64,000 nucleotides of DNA from CAZYVA01 sp964650695 (GCA_964650695.1 CAZYVA010000001.1:21786-85785); one strand, 5' to 3'. Positions 1-9,441 are shown, numbered from the stretch's first letter. Notes: generated by a model not told the origin, from the sequence alone. Translations and numbers: made by a program.

Positions 1-3000
1 GCGTCCCCATTTTGTATCCGGCGGTGCGCCTCCTGCACACATTCCAGCGCATACTGCAGCATCCGTTCAAAATCCCGCGCGGCAACTGCTTTCGAGCCTT
101 TGGAAAGAGAACCATCCTTATTGAATTTCACCGGTACTGCAATGGAATCCCCCGATTTTCCATGTTCCAGGTGCCCCAACGCATTTCCCGACAGGTTCAC
201 AAGCCCGTCCGGGCAAAGCTCTTTTAAGATCCGCCGCTCTGTCTCGTCTTCCGGTGCGCTGCTATCCGGCAGTTCCACGAGCGGGTCGCTGATCCGGTAG
301 TAAAAAACACCTGCCGGAATAACATCTTTTCCCGGATGTTTTTCCTGTTCCCGTTTCACAGCAGCGTCCATATAGACCATTAGCTGTAGCTGCAGCCCGT
401 AATACAATGCGCTGATGTCAAATTCCTTCCTGCCGGTTTTGTAATCCACTACCTTTACATAGACCCCGTTTTCATCCTCGCACGTGTCGATCCGGTCAAT
501 CTTTCCATTGGCAAAACGCACTTCATATTCCTTTGCCTCAAAATCCCCGGCGCGAAGCTGCTTCGTCATCGCCCATATGCTGCATTTCAGCAGCTTGCGG
601 ATCCGCGCCAGCAGGGCTTCATTGCGTGCGGTGCTGTAAAGGATGGAATTCCCATAATCCGCTATCGCTTCCTCCAGGCTTTCTTCCATCCATGCGTCCC
701 GCTGCGCATCGGTGAGCGTCGTCCAGAGAAGCCCCTCCTTTTCCACCTTTCTGGAAAAACGCTCCAGCGCCCTATGGCAAAGGTTCCCCAGGTCCAGCGC
801 CTCAAACGTATACTCTTCCCGTTCCCTGAGCTTTAGCCCATACGTCAGGAAATGCGCAAACGCACAGGCGTCAAACAGTTCTATCCGGGAAATGCTGTCC
901 GTGAATCCTTCCCCGTAAAGCTTTTTTGCCGTCTGTCCGGAAAAGCTATCTTTTGGCCTTTCGTATACCCCCGCTTCCAGGAGTGCGCGGATTTTCCCTT
1001 TCCATCGCGGGTTTTTCCTGTACCATGTATACAGCTCGCACCAGGTAGCATCCAATTCTTCCGGAAAGAGCCTCTTCTTCCCTATCCAGATCGGCAAAGC
1101 TGTACGCGCCGTCAGTTCCCTCTCAAAAATACCCTTTTTTTCTTCCTCCTCAACGGGAAGCGACGGATAAAGCTTCCGGATTTCCTGTATCAGGTAAGAA
1201 GGGCGCAAAGCCTTTCCCTCCCCCGATACTTTACAATAATAAATATCTAAATATTCCGATGGCTTTGTCAGGTTCAGGTACAGATAAAATTTCTGGTCGT
1301 AAGCACGTTCTTTGCCGCCGGGGGACAAGGGCAGGTTCTCCCCGTCAAAAACAGCTCTGTCCCTTTCTGAAAGCAGGCCGTTTTTCGCCAGGGATCCTGG
1401 AAGGCACGTATCCACCGCCCCTACGAAAATCAGCGCTTTGATGTCTTTGAGACGGGTCCGTTCCACATCCCCCACCACAACCTGGTCCGTGGACGGCGGG
1501 ATCACGCCGACTTTGGCTTCTTCCAGCCCTGCGTCAAGCAGCTCCCTGTATTCTTTGAGGGAAACCGTCTCCTCCCCCAAAAGTTCCACAAACTTGTCAA
1601 ATAACTCGATCAAGATCCGGTAAACCTGGGCGTATTCTTTTGCAAGGGCAAGCTCTCCTTTCTTCTGGAACTGCTCTTCCTGTTCTTTGATGCGGATCTG
1701 GAGGCGTTCTTTCACCATAAACCCATACATTGCCCGCGTCACCTCCGCTACGGTTTTCCGCCGTTTTTTTAAAACCGTGAACAGTTCCTCCACGCACAGG
1801 AGGAAACGGATGCGCAGGCGGTTCATCTCCTCCAGATCTTCCTCCGTCATGCCGCCCAGCCTGCGCACCCAAAGCTCCCGCCATTTTTTCGCCCCTTTGA
1901 TGCCAAGCCCGATGCAATAGTTGTCCAGCCGGTCCACCTCATCATAAGTAAAGCCGCTAAGCCCCGTCCTGAGGAAACGGAAAACGCTCTCATAGGAAAA
2001 ATCCTGCTCCGCCACCGCAAGGACGCTCCGCACATATTCCACAAAGGGATTGAAAAGGATGCTCCTTTTCCGGTCCATAAATGCTGGGATATCATATTGC
2101 AGAAATGCCTCTTCCAGATATCCCCCGTAAATATCCATGCTGCTGGCAATCACCCCGATCTCCCGGTAGCGGAAGCCTTTTTCCCGTACCAAAAAACGGA
2201 TCCTCTCCGCCGCAGACAACGCTTCCTCCCTCGGATTTTTCGCAACATGAAGCCTGATATTGCCCACCTTTTTTTGATACTGCTGTTTCCCGTGCCGGAA
2301 CAGGTTCCGCTCAAGGAACGCCATGCTTTCATTCCCGCGGAACCGGTAAACCGGATGGCGGTACAGGCAGACGGGTTCCGCTATTTCCACCCCTGCCTCT
2401 CTTGCCAGCCCCACAAGGGAAGAAACCATTTTCTTACTCAGCCTGAAAAGCTGGAAAGGATCCCCCTGACAGAAGGGATCCTCCCGTTCATCCATCGTGA
2501 CTGCCAGATAAACCTGCCTGCATGTCTTCGCAAGCTCCAGGATCAGGCGGTTCTGCACAGGTGTGAATCCGGTAAAGCCGTCCAGCACGATCGTCGTGTT
2601 TTTTAAAAGCCCGGATTTTCCCACCACGGCGCTCAGCACGTCCAGCAATTCTTCTTTGGTGATAAATTTCTCCTGGAGGTAGTCCAAAAAACCTTCATAA
2701 AGAAGCCGGATGTCCCGGAGCTTATACGAAAGCCCAGACTCCTCCCCGGTGCGCGCGATGACTTTTTCCAGCTTTTCCCCCGTGATATCATACTGGGTGA
2801 ATTCTGAAATCACGGATTTCACCTCGCTGATATAGCCAGGCTTTTGTATATTGCCGCGAAGCACCTTCAACCGGCCTTCATAATCCGAGGCGATTTTTTT
2901 CAGGACCAGGTTTTTCCCTTCATCGTCCAAGACCGGAAGGTTTTTCTCCCCCGTCTCCTCGAACACCCGGTAGGCCAGCCGCGCGAAACTCAACACGTCG

Positions 3001-3185
3001 ATGTTCATGATCCCTTTCCTGGGATGCGACAATACAAGGTCTTTCTGCGTCTGCATCGTGAATTGCTCTGGTACGATGACCATATAGTTCTCTTCCGGAT
3101 GCTCCAGTGATTCATGGATGGTTTTCCTGTATAGATAATGGGATTTCCCAGAGCCGGACGGCCCAAAGACAAATGTGAATGGCAT
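1..3185 (-). CDS. addB: ATP-dependent nuclease subunit B (AddB), 3' end beyond window
   Basis: AddB is the helicase-like/nuclease partner of AddA in the AddAB complex, which resects double-strand breaks for RecA. The minus-strand frame starts at ATG 3185 and stays open to base 1, about 1061 codons, so only the last part is missing. The N terminus has a Walker A, GPSGSGKS, at residues 8-15. Near the C-terminal end the RecB-type nuclease motif VVDYKTG is seen, with the Asp at about residue 914. The first Cys of the expected Fe-S staple is in FDACAFAHF (about residue 774); the last three Cys would lie outside the window. AddA is normally encoded directly downstream, here outside the window. Identification is secure from the motif layout; exactly how much is missing is unknown. 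Confidence 0.93.
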   Translation of the reverse strand, partial: MPFTFVFGPSGSGKSHYLYRKTIHESLEHPEENYMVIVPEQFTMQTQKDLVLSHPRKGIMNIDVLSFARLAYRVFEETGEKNLPVLDDEGKNLVLKKIASDYEGRLKVLRGNIQKPGYISEVKSVISEFTQYDITGEKLEKVIARTGEESGLSYKLRDIRLLYEGFLDYLQEKFITKEELLDVLSAVVGKSGLLKNTTIVLDGFTGFTPVQNRLILELAKTCRQVYLAVTMDEREDPFCQGDPFQLFRLSKKMVSSLVGLAREAGVEIAEPVCLYRHPVYRFRGNESMAFLERNLFRHGKQQYQKKVGNIRLHVAKNPREEALSAAERIRFLVREKGFRYREIGVIASSMDIYGGYLEEAFLQYDIPAFMDRKRSILFNPFVEYVRSVLAVAEQDFSYESVFRFLRTGLSGFTYDEVDRLDNYCIGLGIKGAKKWRELWVRRLGGMTEEDLEEMNRLRIRFLLCVEELFTVLKKRRKTVAEVTRAMYGFMVKERLQIRIKEQEEQFQKKGELALAKEYAQVYRILIELFDKFVELLGEETVSLKEYRELLDAGLEEAKVGVIPPSTDQVVVGDVERTRLKDIKALIFVGAVDTCLPGSLAKNGLLSERDRAVFDGENLPLSPGGKERAYDQKFYLYLNLTKPSEYLDIYYCKVSGEGKALRPSYLIQEIRKLYPSLPVEEEEKKGIFERELTARTALPIWIGKKRLFPEELDATWCELYTWYRKNPRWKGKIRALLEAGVYERPKDSFSGQTAKKLYGEGFTDSISRIELFDACAFAHFLTYGLKLREREEYTFEALDLGNLCHRALERFSRKVEKEGLLWTTLTDAQRDAWMEESLEEAIADYGNSILYSTARNEALLARIRKLLKCSIWAMTKQLRAGDFEAKEYEVRFANGKIDRIDTCEDENGVYVKVVDYKTGRKEFDISALYYGLQLQLMVYMDAAVKREQEKHPGKDVIPAGVFYYRISDPLVELPDSSAPEDETERRILKELCPDGLVNLSGNALGHLEHGKSGDSIAVPVKFNKDGSLSKGSKAVAARDFERMLQYALECVQEAHRRIQNGD

Positions 3186-3239
3186 AGTAGGATTCCTCCG
3201 GTTGGTTTTCCGGGAACATGCGCCGCAAGGTATACGGCC

Positions 3240-3275
3240 AAAACAGGAGAGAGCCTGCCCGCCCTCCCCTGTTTT
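3240..3275 (-). terminator. Rho-independent terminator downstream of dapF
   Basis: The arms AAAACAGG and CCTGTTTT form a hairpin with T-rich flanks on both strands, located between the dapF stop and the addB start. It would end the dapF transcript. Because the arms are symmetric it could also work in the other direction, but no plus-strand gene precedes it. Confidence 0.6.
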
Positions 3276-3276
3276 C

Positions 3277-3326
3277 GGAACGGCCATGGACCAGGCAGGC
3301 AGCCCAGGTCATTCCATGGCCGTTCC
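3277..3326. repeat. Perfect 14-bp inverted repeat abutting the dapF stop codon
   Basis: GGAACGGCCATGGA at 3277-3290 is matched by its exact reverse complement at 3313-3326, with a 22-base loop. The right arm ends at the base next to the dapF stop codon. There is no T-run, so it is not a classical terminator by itself. It may protect the 3' end of the mRNA or be one member of the palindromic intergenic elements found elsewhere in the window. Confidence 0.7.
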
Positions 3327-4193
3327 CTATGGCTGGTACAGATTGTTCAGGATTTCTGTAAACTCATTGCTCAGCGTCAGTTTCGCCACGTAAAAGACGT
3401 CCCCTGTCATGTATACTTCGCCATCATCGGCAATTTCCACAGACAGGTCGCCTCCGGGCATGTGGACAACCACTTTACTGTTTGTCATGCCCAGCTTGCA
3501 GGCGACCCCCGCGGCCGCGCAGGCCCCGGTCCCGGAAGCAAGTGTGTATCCCGCGCCGCGCTCGTAGATTTCAATCGCAATGTTTTCTTTGTCGATCACT
3601 TTCATGATCTGCGTATTGACACGGTTCGGAAAATACCTTGCCATTTCCGCGTATTCCCCGATCTGGCAGACCAGGTGTTTGGAGATCTCGCGCATTGGAA
3701 TGACGCAATGCGGGTTCCCAACGCTGACACACGTGACCGGGTACAAGGTCCGCCCGAATACCATATCCTCATTGATGACCTCCCTGCGCTCCCCGGCCAC
3801 CGGGATATCATCGCTCCAGAACGAAAGCTTCCCCATAGACACGCGGAGCCGGCTCCCATCCTCTTTCAAAAAGGTGACCTGCACGCTTCCATGCTCCGTA
3901 AAAAGCTGGAAATTTTTCTTTTGCACATATGCCGCGTCCTTCAGGTATTTTGCGAAAATCCGCACGCCATTCCCACTGGTTTCCGAAATGCTCCCGTCCG
4001 GGTTCCATACCTTGACGTGCATCCCATCTTCCTGCAAAACGGGGCCTTCCAGCACGCCGTCCGCCCCCAGGCCGGAGTTGCGGTCGCAGATCACCCTGAC
4101 ATTTTCCGGACACAGCTTTAATTCATTCCTGTTCGGGTCAAAAATCAAATAATCATTCCCCAGCCCATGATACCTCTCTAACAATGCTTTCAT
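3327..4193 (-). CDS. dapF: Diaminopimelate epimerase-family protein with Cys-to-Ser at catalytic position
   Basis: DapF interconverts LL- and meso-diaminopimelate for lysine and peptidoglycan synthesis, using two cysteines as acid/base. The 288-residue protein begins with the family motif YHGLGNDYLIFD. The second catalytic Cys is present in SGTGACAAAG (C225). The first, normally in a CGNG motif, is replaced: NPDGSISETSGNG puts Ser at residue 73. Start: ATG 4193 has AGGAGG 11 bases upstream; an ATG three codons earlier at 4202 is only 2 bases from that site and is less likely. The gene stands alone between a terminator and a spacer carrying a palindromic element. It could be a normal DapF variant, a slow epimerase, or a paralogue with another substrate. 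Confidence 0.85.
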   Translation of the reverse strand: MKALLERYHGLGNDYLIFDPNRNELKLCPENVRVICDRNSGLGADGVLEGPVLQEDGMHVKVWNPDGSISETSGNGVRIFAKYLKDAAYVQKKNFQLFTEHGSVQVTFLKEDGSRLRVSMGKLSFWSDDIPVAGERREVINEDMVFGRTLYPVTCVSVGNPHCVIPMREISKHLVCQIGEYAEMARYFPNRVNTQIMKVIDKENIAIEIYERGAGYTLASGTGACAAAGVACKLGMTNSKVVVHMPGGDLSVEIADDGEVYMTGDVFYVAKLTLSNEFTEILNNLYQP

Positions 4194-4225
4194 TTCCACC
4201 ATTACCTCCTACTGTGAAACTTGAC

Positions 4226-4257
4226 GTCACTATCCACGGTCAGGGACGCCCAATGAC
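4226..4257. repeat. Palindromic intergenic element, family 1 (copy A)
   Basis: The imperfect palindrome begins GTCACTATCCACGG and ends GCCCAATGAC (GTCA/TGAC ends), lying between the TPR lipoprotein gene and dapF. It shares the core CCA-C/T-CACGG-C/T-CA ... G-CCGCCCA with copies at 9254, 16391, 23508 and 48626. Function is unknown. Confidence 0.5.
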
Positions 4258-4304
4258 CAGGTATCCCGTGAATAGCAGCAACAACTTGGCTGATTCCTAT
4301 ATAT

Positions 4305-4826
4305 TTACTGCAGAAACGCCGCTTCTTTCGCGGCGGCTTCATCCTGCGGGTACTGCTCCAGATAACGTTCCAGGTATGTCCTGGCGCTTTCGGTGTCTCC
4401 TTGCTTTTCCAGCGATACGATCCGGTTAAACGCCATCTCCTTTTTCAATTCCTCGCTGCAGGAGCCATCCCCCAGCCCTTTTTCAAAATAGCCCAGCGCG
4501 TTGTCGTAGTCCCCGGCCTGCATCGCGCAGCAGCCCATCAGATTATAAATCGTCCCGGTTTCCTTGCTGCCGTTTTCCAATGCGTTCTGGAACGCGGAAA
4601 CCGCGCCTTCATAGTCCGCGCTTTCCCAAAGGCAGATACCAAGCCCCCGGTAAGAATCCCCAAGATTTTCCTTTTTCTCGATAGCGGCCTGAAAACCATC
4701 CGCCGCCGCCTCGTATTGCCCGTTCTGCAAAGCTTCCGCCGCCTGCTCATATTCCTTTTGCCCGCACCCTGCTAAAATGGCAAGCAGGACAGACAGCAGG
4801 CAAAAGACCCGGAATTTTCCCATCAT
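4305..4826 (-). CDS. TPR-repeat lipoprotein
   Basis: A 173-residue secreted lipoprotein of unrecognised specific function. The N terminus is a lipoprotein signal with lipobox LAGC (Cys21). The rest is Ala/Gly-rich helical repeats with TPR features such as GLGICLWESADYEGAVSAF and YNLMGCCAMQAGDYDNALGYF, about three to four units. It would sit outside the membrane as a protein-protein scaffold. ATG 4826 is 3 bases after the ung stop codon, so the two genes are probably cotranscribed and translationally coupled. The functional link to DNA repair is not obvious; proximity may simply reflect a read-through operon. A second ATG at 4823 is equally possible. Confidence 0.8.
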   Translation of the reverse strand: MMGKFRVFCLLSVLLAILAGCGQKEYEQAAEALQNGQYEAAADGFQAAIEKKENLGDSYRGLGICLWESADYEGAVSAFQNALENGSKETGTIYNLMGCCAMQAGDYDNALGYFEKGLGDGSCSEELKKEMAFNRIVSLEKQGDTESARTYLERYLEQYPQDEAAAKEAAFLQ

Positions 4827-4829
4827 CCT

Positions 4830-5525
4830 TTACCACCCCTGATTTTCATCGTCCCCTTCGTCGATCTGCCAGTCGATCGGCTCCACGCCGTGGCTCTCCA
4901 GGAATGCATTCGCCCGGCCAAACGGCCTGCTCCCGAAAAATCCGCGGCTGGCGGAAAGCGGGCTTGGGTGCGGGGATTTCAAAACCAGATGCTCCGGGTT
5001 CGTCAGCATTTTTTCCTTTTTCTGTGCGGGGACACCCCACAAAAGAAATACCATCGGCCTTTCCTGCGCGTTCAGCGCCAGGATCGCCGCGTCCGTGAAC
5101 TCCTCCCATCCAAGCCCCCGATGGGAATTCGGCTGATGCGCGCGCACCGTCAAAACTGTATTGAGCATCAGCACGCCTTGCTTTGCCCATTTGGTCAGGC
5201 ATCCATGGCTTGGGATCGTGCAGCCCAAATCGTCATGCAGCTCCTTGTAAATATTGGCCAGCGACGGCGGGATGTCCACCCCTTTTTTCACGGAAAAGCA
5301 AAGCCCGTGCGCCTGTCCCTCGCCATGGTACGGATCCTGCCCTAAGATCACGACCTTCACCTTATGCAGCGGCGTCAGGTGGAATGCATTGAAAATATCA
5401 TCTGCCGGCGGGAAAATCAACCGGGTATGGTATTCCTCATTCACTTTATCAAATAATTTTCTGTAATAAGGTTTCCGGAATTCGCCTTTTAATGCGTCCA
5501 GCCAATCATTGTTGATCGCCGCCAT
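4830..5525 (-). CDS. ung: Uracil-DNA glycosylase, family 1
   Basis: Removes uracil from DNA to start base excision repair; cytoplasmic. The 231-residue length is typical. The water-activating motif GQDPYHGEGQAHGLCFS is at residues 62-78 (catalytic Asp64). The Ser/Pro-rich region and the DNA-intercalation/His motif are seen as LKSPHPSPLSASRGF near residue 185. A TPR lipoprotein gene follows 3 bases after the stop. hisF lies upstream with a 42-base gap, so transcription from the his genes is possible. Confidence 0.97.
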   Translation of the reverse strand: MAAINNDWLDALKGEFRKPYYRKLFDKVNEEYHTRLIFPPADDIFNAFHLTPLHKVKVVILGQDPYHGEGQAHGLCFSVKKGVDIPPSLANIYKELHDDLGCTIPSHGCLTKWAKQGVLMLNTVLTVRAHQPNSHRGLGWEEFTDAAILALNAQERPMVFLLWGVPAQKKEKMLTNPEHLVLKSPHPSPLSASRGFFGSRPFGRANAFLESHGVEPIDWQIDEGDDENQGW

Positions 5526-5567
5526 CTTTTCTCCTCCCGTAATTTTGGCGCGTAAGGTTTGGCCTGC

Positions 5568-6329
5568 TCACAGCCGTACAGATACGTTCCTTTTCCTTAA
5601 ATATTCTTTTACGTCCCGGATTTTCAGTTCCTTATAGTGGAACAGGGAAGCGGCAAGCGCCGCGTCCGCTTTCCCTTCGGTCAGTGCATCGTAAAAATGT
5701 TCCAACCTTCCTGCTCCGCCAGACGCTATCACCGGAATCTTCACCGTGTCCGCTACCTGCCTGGTCAGCGCGGTATCGTACCCGGCTTTCGTCCCGTCGC
5801 AGTCCATGCTTGTAAGAAGGATCTCCCCGGCGCCCAGCTTCTCCACCCGTGCCGCCCATTCCAGGGCATCCTTGCCAACATCGATCCGGCCGCCGTTTTT
5901 ATAAATATTCCAGCCGCTTTTATCGGCCCTCTGTTTTGCGTCGATCGCTACCACCACGCACTGGCTCCCAAACTTATCCGCCGCGTCGCTGATGAGGCGC
6001 GGCGTATTGATGGCGGAAGAATTGATGGAGATTTTGTCCGCCCCTTCCCTGAGCAGCACACGGAAATCCTCCACGCTGCGGATGCCGCCCCCTACTGTAA
6101 ACGGGATGAACACCGTCTCCGCCACCCTGCGTACCATGTCCGCCACGGTCCCGCGTCCGTCCGAGGAAGCAGTGATGTCCAGAAAAACCAGTTCGTCCGC
6201 CCCTTCTTTATCATAGGCTTTCCCAATCTCCACCGGATCCCCGGCATCTTTCAGATTGACAAAATTCACGCCTTTTACCACGCGTCCGTTGTTGACATCC
6301 AGGCACGGGATAATCCTTTTTGTATGCAT
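5568..6329 (-). CDS. hisF: Imidazole glycerol phosphate synthase, cyclase subunit HisF
   Basis: HisF is a TIM-barrel that takes ammonia from HisH and converts PRFAR to imidazole glycerol phosphate and AICAR in histidine biosynthesis. The 253-residue protein has the first catalytic Asp in [13 protein letters not shown] and the second in [10 protein letters not shown], plus the phosphate-binding glycine segments VIASGGAG and TVGGGIRS. It follows hisH by 14 bases and the pair acts as a heterodimer. The other his genes are not in the window, so this is a detached two-gene his unit. Confidence 0.97.
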   Translation of the reverse strand: MHTKRIIPCLDVNNGRVVKGVNFVNLKDAGDPVEIGKAYDKEGADELVFLDITASSDGRGTVADMVRRVAETVFIPFTVGGGIRSVEDFRVLLREGADKISINSSAINTPRLISDAADKFGSQCVVVAIDAKQRADKSGWNIYKNGGRIDVGKDALEWAARVEKLGAGEILLTSMDCDGTKAGYDTALTRQVADTVKIPVIASGGAGRLEHFYDALTEGKADAALAASLFHYKELKIRDVKEYLRKRNVSVRL

Positions 6330-6343
6330 CCTCTTTCCTCCGC

Positions 6344-6949
6344 CTACAGCCTGACAAAATTCTCCAGCATCCGGAGCCCTATCTCACCGCTTTTTTCCGG
6401 ATGGAACTGGCAGGCAAATACATTCTTCCTCTCCACGGACGCATGGATGGGCGCCCCATACTCTGCCACCGCCGTCACGATCGCCGGATCTTTTGCTTTC
6501 AGATAGTAAGAATGCACAAAATAGACATAACAATCTTCTTCAATGTCCCGGAACAATTTCCCTTTGTTTGGAAAGGTAAGGGAGTTCCACCCCATATGGG
6601 GAATTTTCAAGCCACACGTCTCAGGGAGGCGCAGGATCTCCCCTTCCAGGATGCCAAGCCCTTTTACCCCCGGCGATTCGCTGCTGCGCTCAAACAAAAG
6701 CTGCAGCCCCAGGCAGATCCCCAGAAACGGCGTATCCTTTTCCACCGCCTCGCGGATCACCGCCTCCAGGGCATACCGGCAAAGCTTCCCCATAGCGTCC
6801 CCAAAGGCCCCTACGCCCGGAAGCACCACCTTATCCGCACGGGCGATTTCATTACGGTCCCGCGTCACAATGGTATCCTGCCCCAGGAACTGTAAGGCTT
6901 TCTCCACGCTCCGTATATTTCCCGCATCATAATCGATGATTGCTATCAT
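6344..6949 (-). CDS. hisH: Imidazole glycerol phosphate synthase, glutaminase subunit HisH
   Basis: Class I glutamine amidotransferase that supplies ammonia to HisF. The 201-residue protein shows [14 protein letters not shown] at the N terminus, the nucleophile in [10 protein letters not shown], and the catalytic His/Glu in [12 protein letters not shown]. All three members of the catalytic triad are visible. It is the first gene of the hisHF pair; the 108 bases upstream separate it from the histidine kinase gene. I could not identify a T-box or a his leader peptide in that spacer. Confidence 0.97.
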   Translation of the reverse strand: MIAIIDYDAGNIRSVEKALQFLGQDTIVTRDRNEIARADKVVLPGVGAFGDAMGKLCRYALEAVIREAVEKDTPFLGICLGLQLLFERSSESPGVKGLGILEGEILRLPETCGLKIPHMGWNSLTFPNKGKLFRDIEEDCYVYFVHSYYLKAKDPAIVTAVAEYGAPIHASVERKNVFACQFHPEKSGEIGLRMLENFVRL

Positions 6950-7057
6950 GTGTCCTTCTTCCTCTTTTTTCGATGGCTGATGATTTCCTGTTGTTTACTC
7001 TAACACACTTTATGAAAAAAAGAAATAAGGAAATATCGCGTTCCCCGACGGAAAGCG

Positions 7058-8536
7058 TTATCTCACATCCAGCTCAAACCAAAACTCGACCCCGTTATCA
7101 TAATTGTTCACCCCATATTGTTGATGGAAGGATTCCATGATTGCTTTCACAATGGACAGCCCGATCCCATTGCCGCCATACTCCCTTGTATGCGCCTTAT
7201 CGACCTTATAAAACTTATCCCAGATCTTTCCCAGTTCTTCCTCCGGGATAGCGGCGCCAGTATTAAAGACCGTCACCCTCGCTTTTTCATCCGCCACCCG
7301 GATTTTGACCTCCACGATTTTTTCGTCCCTGGCATGGTGGAACGCGTTGCTTACGTAATTGCGCAGCACCTGTTCGACCTTAAACTCATCCGCCCAGGCA
7401 AAAACCGGGACCTGCTCCCTGAAGATCACTTTGATTTCTTCCTGCTTTGCCAGAATATCCATACTCTGCAGGACCCCTTGCACCAGGGAAACGAGATCAA
7501 ACCGTTCGAATACCACCTCCTCATCCCCAAATTCCAATTGGTTCAAAACCAGCAGGTTTTTCACCATCTGGTTCATCTTACCCGCCTCGTCCATGATGAC
7601 GTCGCAGTAAAATTCACGGCTCTGGGCGTCTTCATTGACCTCTTCTTTTAGCCCTTCCGCATACCCCTGGATGAGCGCAATCGGGGTCTTCAGTTCATGG
7701 GAAACATTCCCCAGGAACTCGTTGCGCATCTGTTCCAGCTTGTCTTTCTGCTCCAGATCCTTTTGCAACTGGTTGTTTGCCTGCTTCAGCCCGGCAATCG
7801 TATGTTCCAGTTTTTCCGACATCCGGTTGAAGTTTTCTCCCAACTGCCCGATCTCATTGCTGCCTCCGCTTGTATACTTGGCCTCGAAATCCTGGTCCGC
7901 CATCCTTCTTGAAAGCTCAGCCAGCTCAAGGATCGGATCCGTCAGGCGTTTGGAAAAAAACCAGGCCAGCACCACACTGAGAAGCACCATGACAACGCCG
8001 ATATAAATCAAAAAACGGTTGGAAATCCGGACGCTCTCCTGGATGCTTTCCAAGGGGCTCCGTATCATAAAATTCCCTCCTTCCTGGAAAGCCCCCCACA
8101 TTTCAATATAATCCAGGCTGCTCCACCGGTCCCTCGACTGCGTGATCTCATAAGCATCCGTCTTTTCCAAAACCTGGGCATTTAACGGCTCCTGGTTCAA
8201 AAGATGCCCGGTTAGCTGCCTGTCAAGATCATTCATATCATTTACATTTGTCAAGATCTGGCTGTTATCCTCATTGATGATCAAATAAGATAAATTATTT
8301 TTTTCCGCCGCCTGGCTGATAGCCTCGGAATCTTCAACCGCTTCCAGGCTGCCTTCCTGCATCGCGGTTTCCAGGGCGTTATAAAATCCGATAAACGCCG
8401 TTTTTTTATTCTGGATATAATACGGCTCCAGGAAATTCATATTGATGACCGAAAGGGACAAGAAAGAAAAGCACATGACCCCGATAAAAACAACCATCAT
8501 CTGGCTTTTGATAGAAACCTTCATCGGAAGTTTCAT
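7058..8536 (-). CDS. Sensor histidine kinase (HAMP-HisKA-HATPase)
   Basis: Membrane sensor kinase of 492 residues that would phosphorylate the response regulator encoded just upstream. A first membrane segment at about 14-33, an extracytoplasmic sensor of about 135 residues, a second segment at about 174-194 and a HAMP linker (about 195-250) precede a short coiled coil. The H-box NVSHELKTPIALIQG gives phospho-His at about H280. The N, G1 and G2 boxes follow (LRNYVSNAFHHA, FNTGAAIPEEE, GGNGIGLSIVK). The start codon overlaps the regulator's stop by 4 bases. The signal it detects cannot be told from sequence. Confidence 0.93.
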   Translation of the reverse strand: MKLPMKVSIKSQMMVVFIGVMCFSFLSLSVINMNFLEPYYIQNKKTAFIGFYNALETAMQEGSLEAVEDSEAISQAAEKNNLSYLIINEDNSQILTNVNDMNDLDRQLTGHLLNQEPLNAQVLEKTDAYEITQSRDRWSSLDYIEMWGAFQEGGNFMIRSPLESIQESVRISNRFLIYIGVVMVLLSVVLAWFFSKRLTDPILELAELSRRMADQDFEAKYTSGGSNEIGQLGENFNRMSEKLEHTIAGLKQANNQLQKDLEQKDKLEQMRNEFLGNVSHELKTPIALIQGYAEGLKEEVNEDAQSREFYCDVIMDEAGKMNQMVKNLLVLNQLEFGDEEVVFERFDLVSLVQGVLQSMDILAKQEEIKVIFREQVPVFAWADEFKVEQVLRNYVSNAFHHARDEKIVEVKIRVADEKARVTVFNTGAAIPEEELGKIWDKFYKVDKAHTREYGGNGIGLSIVKAIMESFHQQYGVNNYDNGVEFWFELDVR

Positions 8537-9216
8537 GGCTGTGCCACCTCAAACTTATATCCCATACCCCAGATCGTCTTAATATAGTTCCCTTTCTCGC
8601 CCAGCTTGCTCCGCAGCTTCTTCACATGGGTATCGATCGTCCTTGCATCCCCGAAATAATCATAATTCCAGACATTGTTCAGGATTTTCTCCCTCGACAA
8701 CGCCCGCCCCTCATTCTCTATAAAATAAGAAAGAAGCTCAAACTCTTTAAAACTCAGCTCGATTTCCCTGCCCTCGATCGTCACCTGATGGGCCGCTTTA
8801 TCCATCACGATCCCGCCAGCATCCATTTTCTCCTCTTTCAGGGCTGTATGGCTCCTGCGCAGGATCGCTTCCACCCTGGCAACCAGGATCTTCGGGCTGA
8901 ACGGCTTGGAAATATACTCGTCCACGCCAGACTCGAATCCCTGCAGCTCGTCCCGCTCGTCCGAACGCGCGGTCAGCATAATGATCGGCACTTTCGAAGA
9001 CTGCCGTATCTCCCGGCATACCTGCCAGCCGTCCATCTTCGGCATCATCACATCCAGGATCACCAAGGAGATATCCTTATCCTCATAAAAAATCTGCATG
9101 GCTTCCAGTCCATTCTCCGCTTCCAGGACTTTATAATTTTTTTTCTCAAGGAAATCCCGTACAAGCTTCCGCATCCTTCCTTCATCATCCACTACCAGAA
9201 TCTTGATCTGTTCCAT
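8533..9216 (-). CDS. OmpR/PhoB-family response regulator
   Basis: DNA-binding response regulator of 227 residues: receiver domain (about 1-120) with phospho-acceptor Asp55 in LVILDVMMPKMDG, acidic DDE at 10-12 and Lys in SKPFSPKILV. A winged-helix output domain follows, ending KTIWGMGYKFEV. The start is ATG 9216, with AGGAGGT 8 bases upstream. The frame is open further upstream to 9336 but without a comparable ribosome site. It forms an operon with the kinase (4-base overlap). Upstream lies a cluster of palindromes (9254-9331). Targets are unknown. Confidence 0.94.
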   Translation of the reverse strand: MEQIKILVVDDEGRMRKLVRDFLEKKNYKVLEAENGLEAMQIFYEDKDISLVILDVMMPKMDGWQVCREIRQSSKVPIIMLTARSDERDELQGFESGVDEYISKPFSPKILVARVEAILRRSHTALKEEKMDAGGIVMDKAAHQVTIEGREIELSFKEFELLSYFIENEGRALSREKILNNVWNYDYFGDARTIDTHVKKLRSKLGEKGNYIKTIWGMGYKFEVAQP

Positions 9217-9253
9217 ATCGCCAACCTCCTTACACAGTCCGTATACCCCATTT

Positions 9254-9290
9254 GTTACCATCCACGGCCAAAGAGGCCGCCCACAGTAAC
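9254..9290. repeat. Palindromic intergenic element, family 1 (copy B)
   Basis: This is the best-preserved copy: ends GTTAC and GTAAC, inner arms GGCC and GGCC around AAAGA, with CCATCCACGG and GCCGCCCA blocks. It lies about 40 bases upstream of the response regulator start. Similar elements are at 4226, 16391, 23508 and 48626. Confidence 0.6.
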
Positions 9291-9441
9291 GATTCAGGGC
9301 GATATTGACCGTTTGCTTCGCAAAATCGCCCCTCACGTATCCAAAAATCCTCTTGCAAGCAAGCTTGCATCGGTTTTTTGTCTATTTGACCTTGTATCAT
9401 CAATATTATCAAATAAATATGTCAGAATTGTGAAGTTCTCC

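Noticed and set aside
3138..4121. 327-codon plus-strand frame opposite dapF
   Set aside because: Antisense shadow of a real gene in a GC-balanced genome; composition rich in Pro, Arg and His with no domain, and no ribosome site.
8653..9336. Response regulator starting at 9336
   Set aside because: Forty extra residues precede the canonical receiver start; AGGAGGT is placed for ATG 9216.
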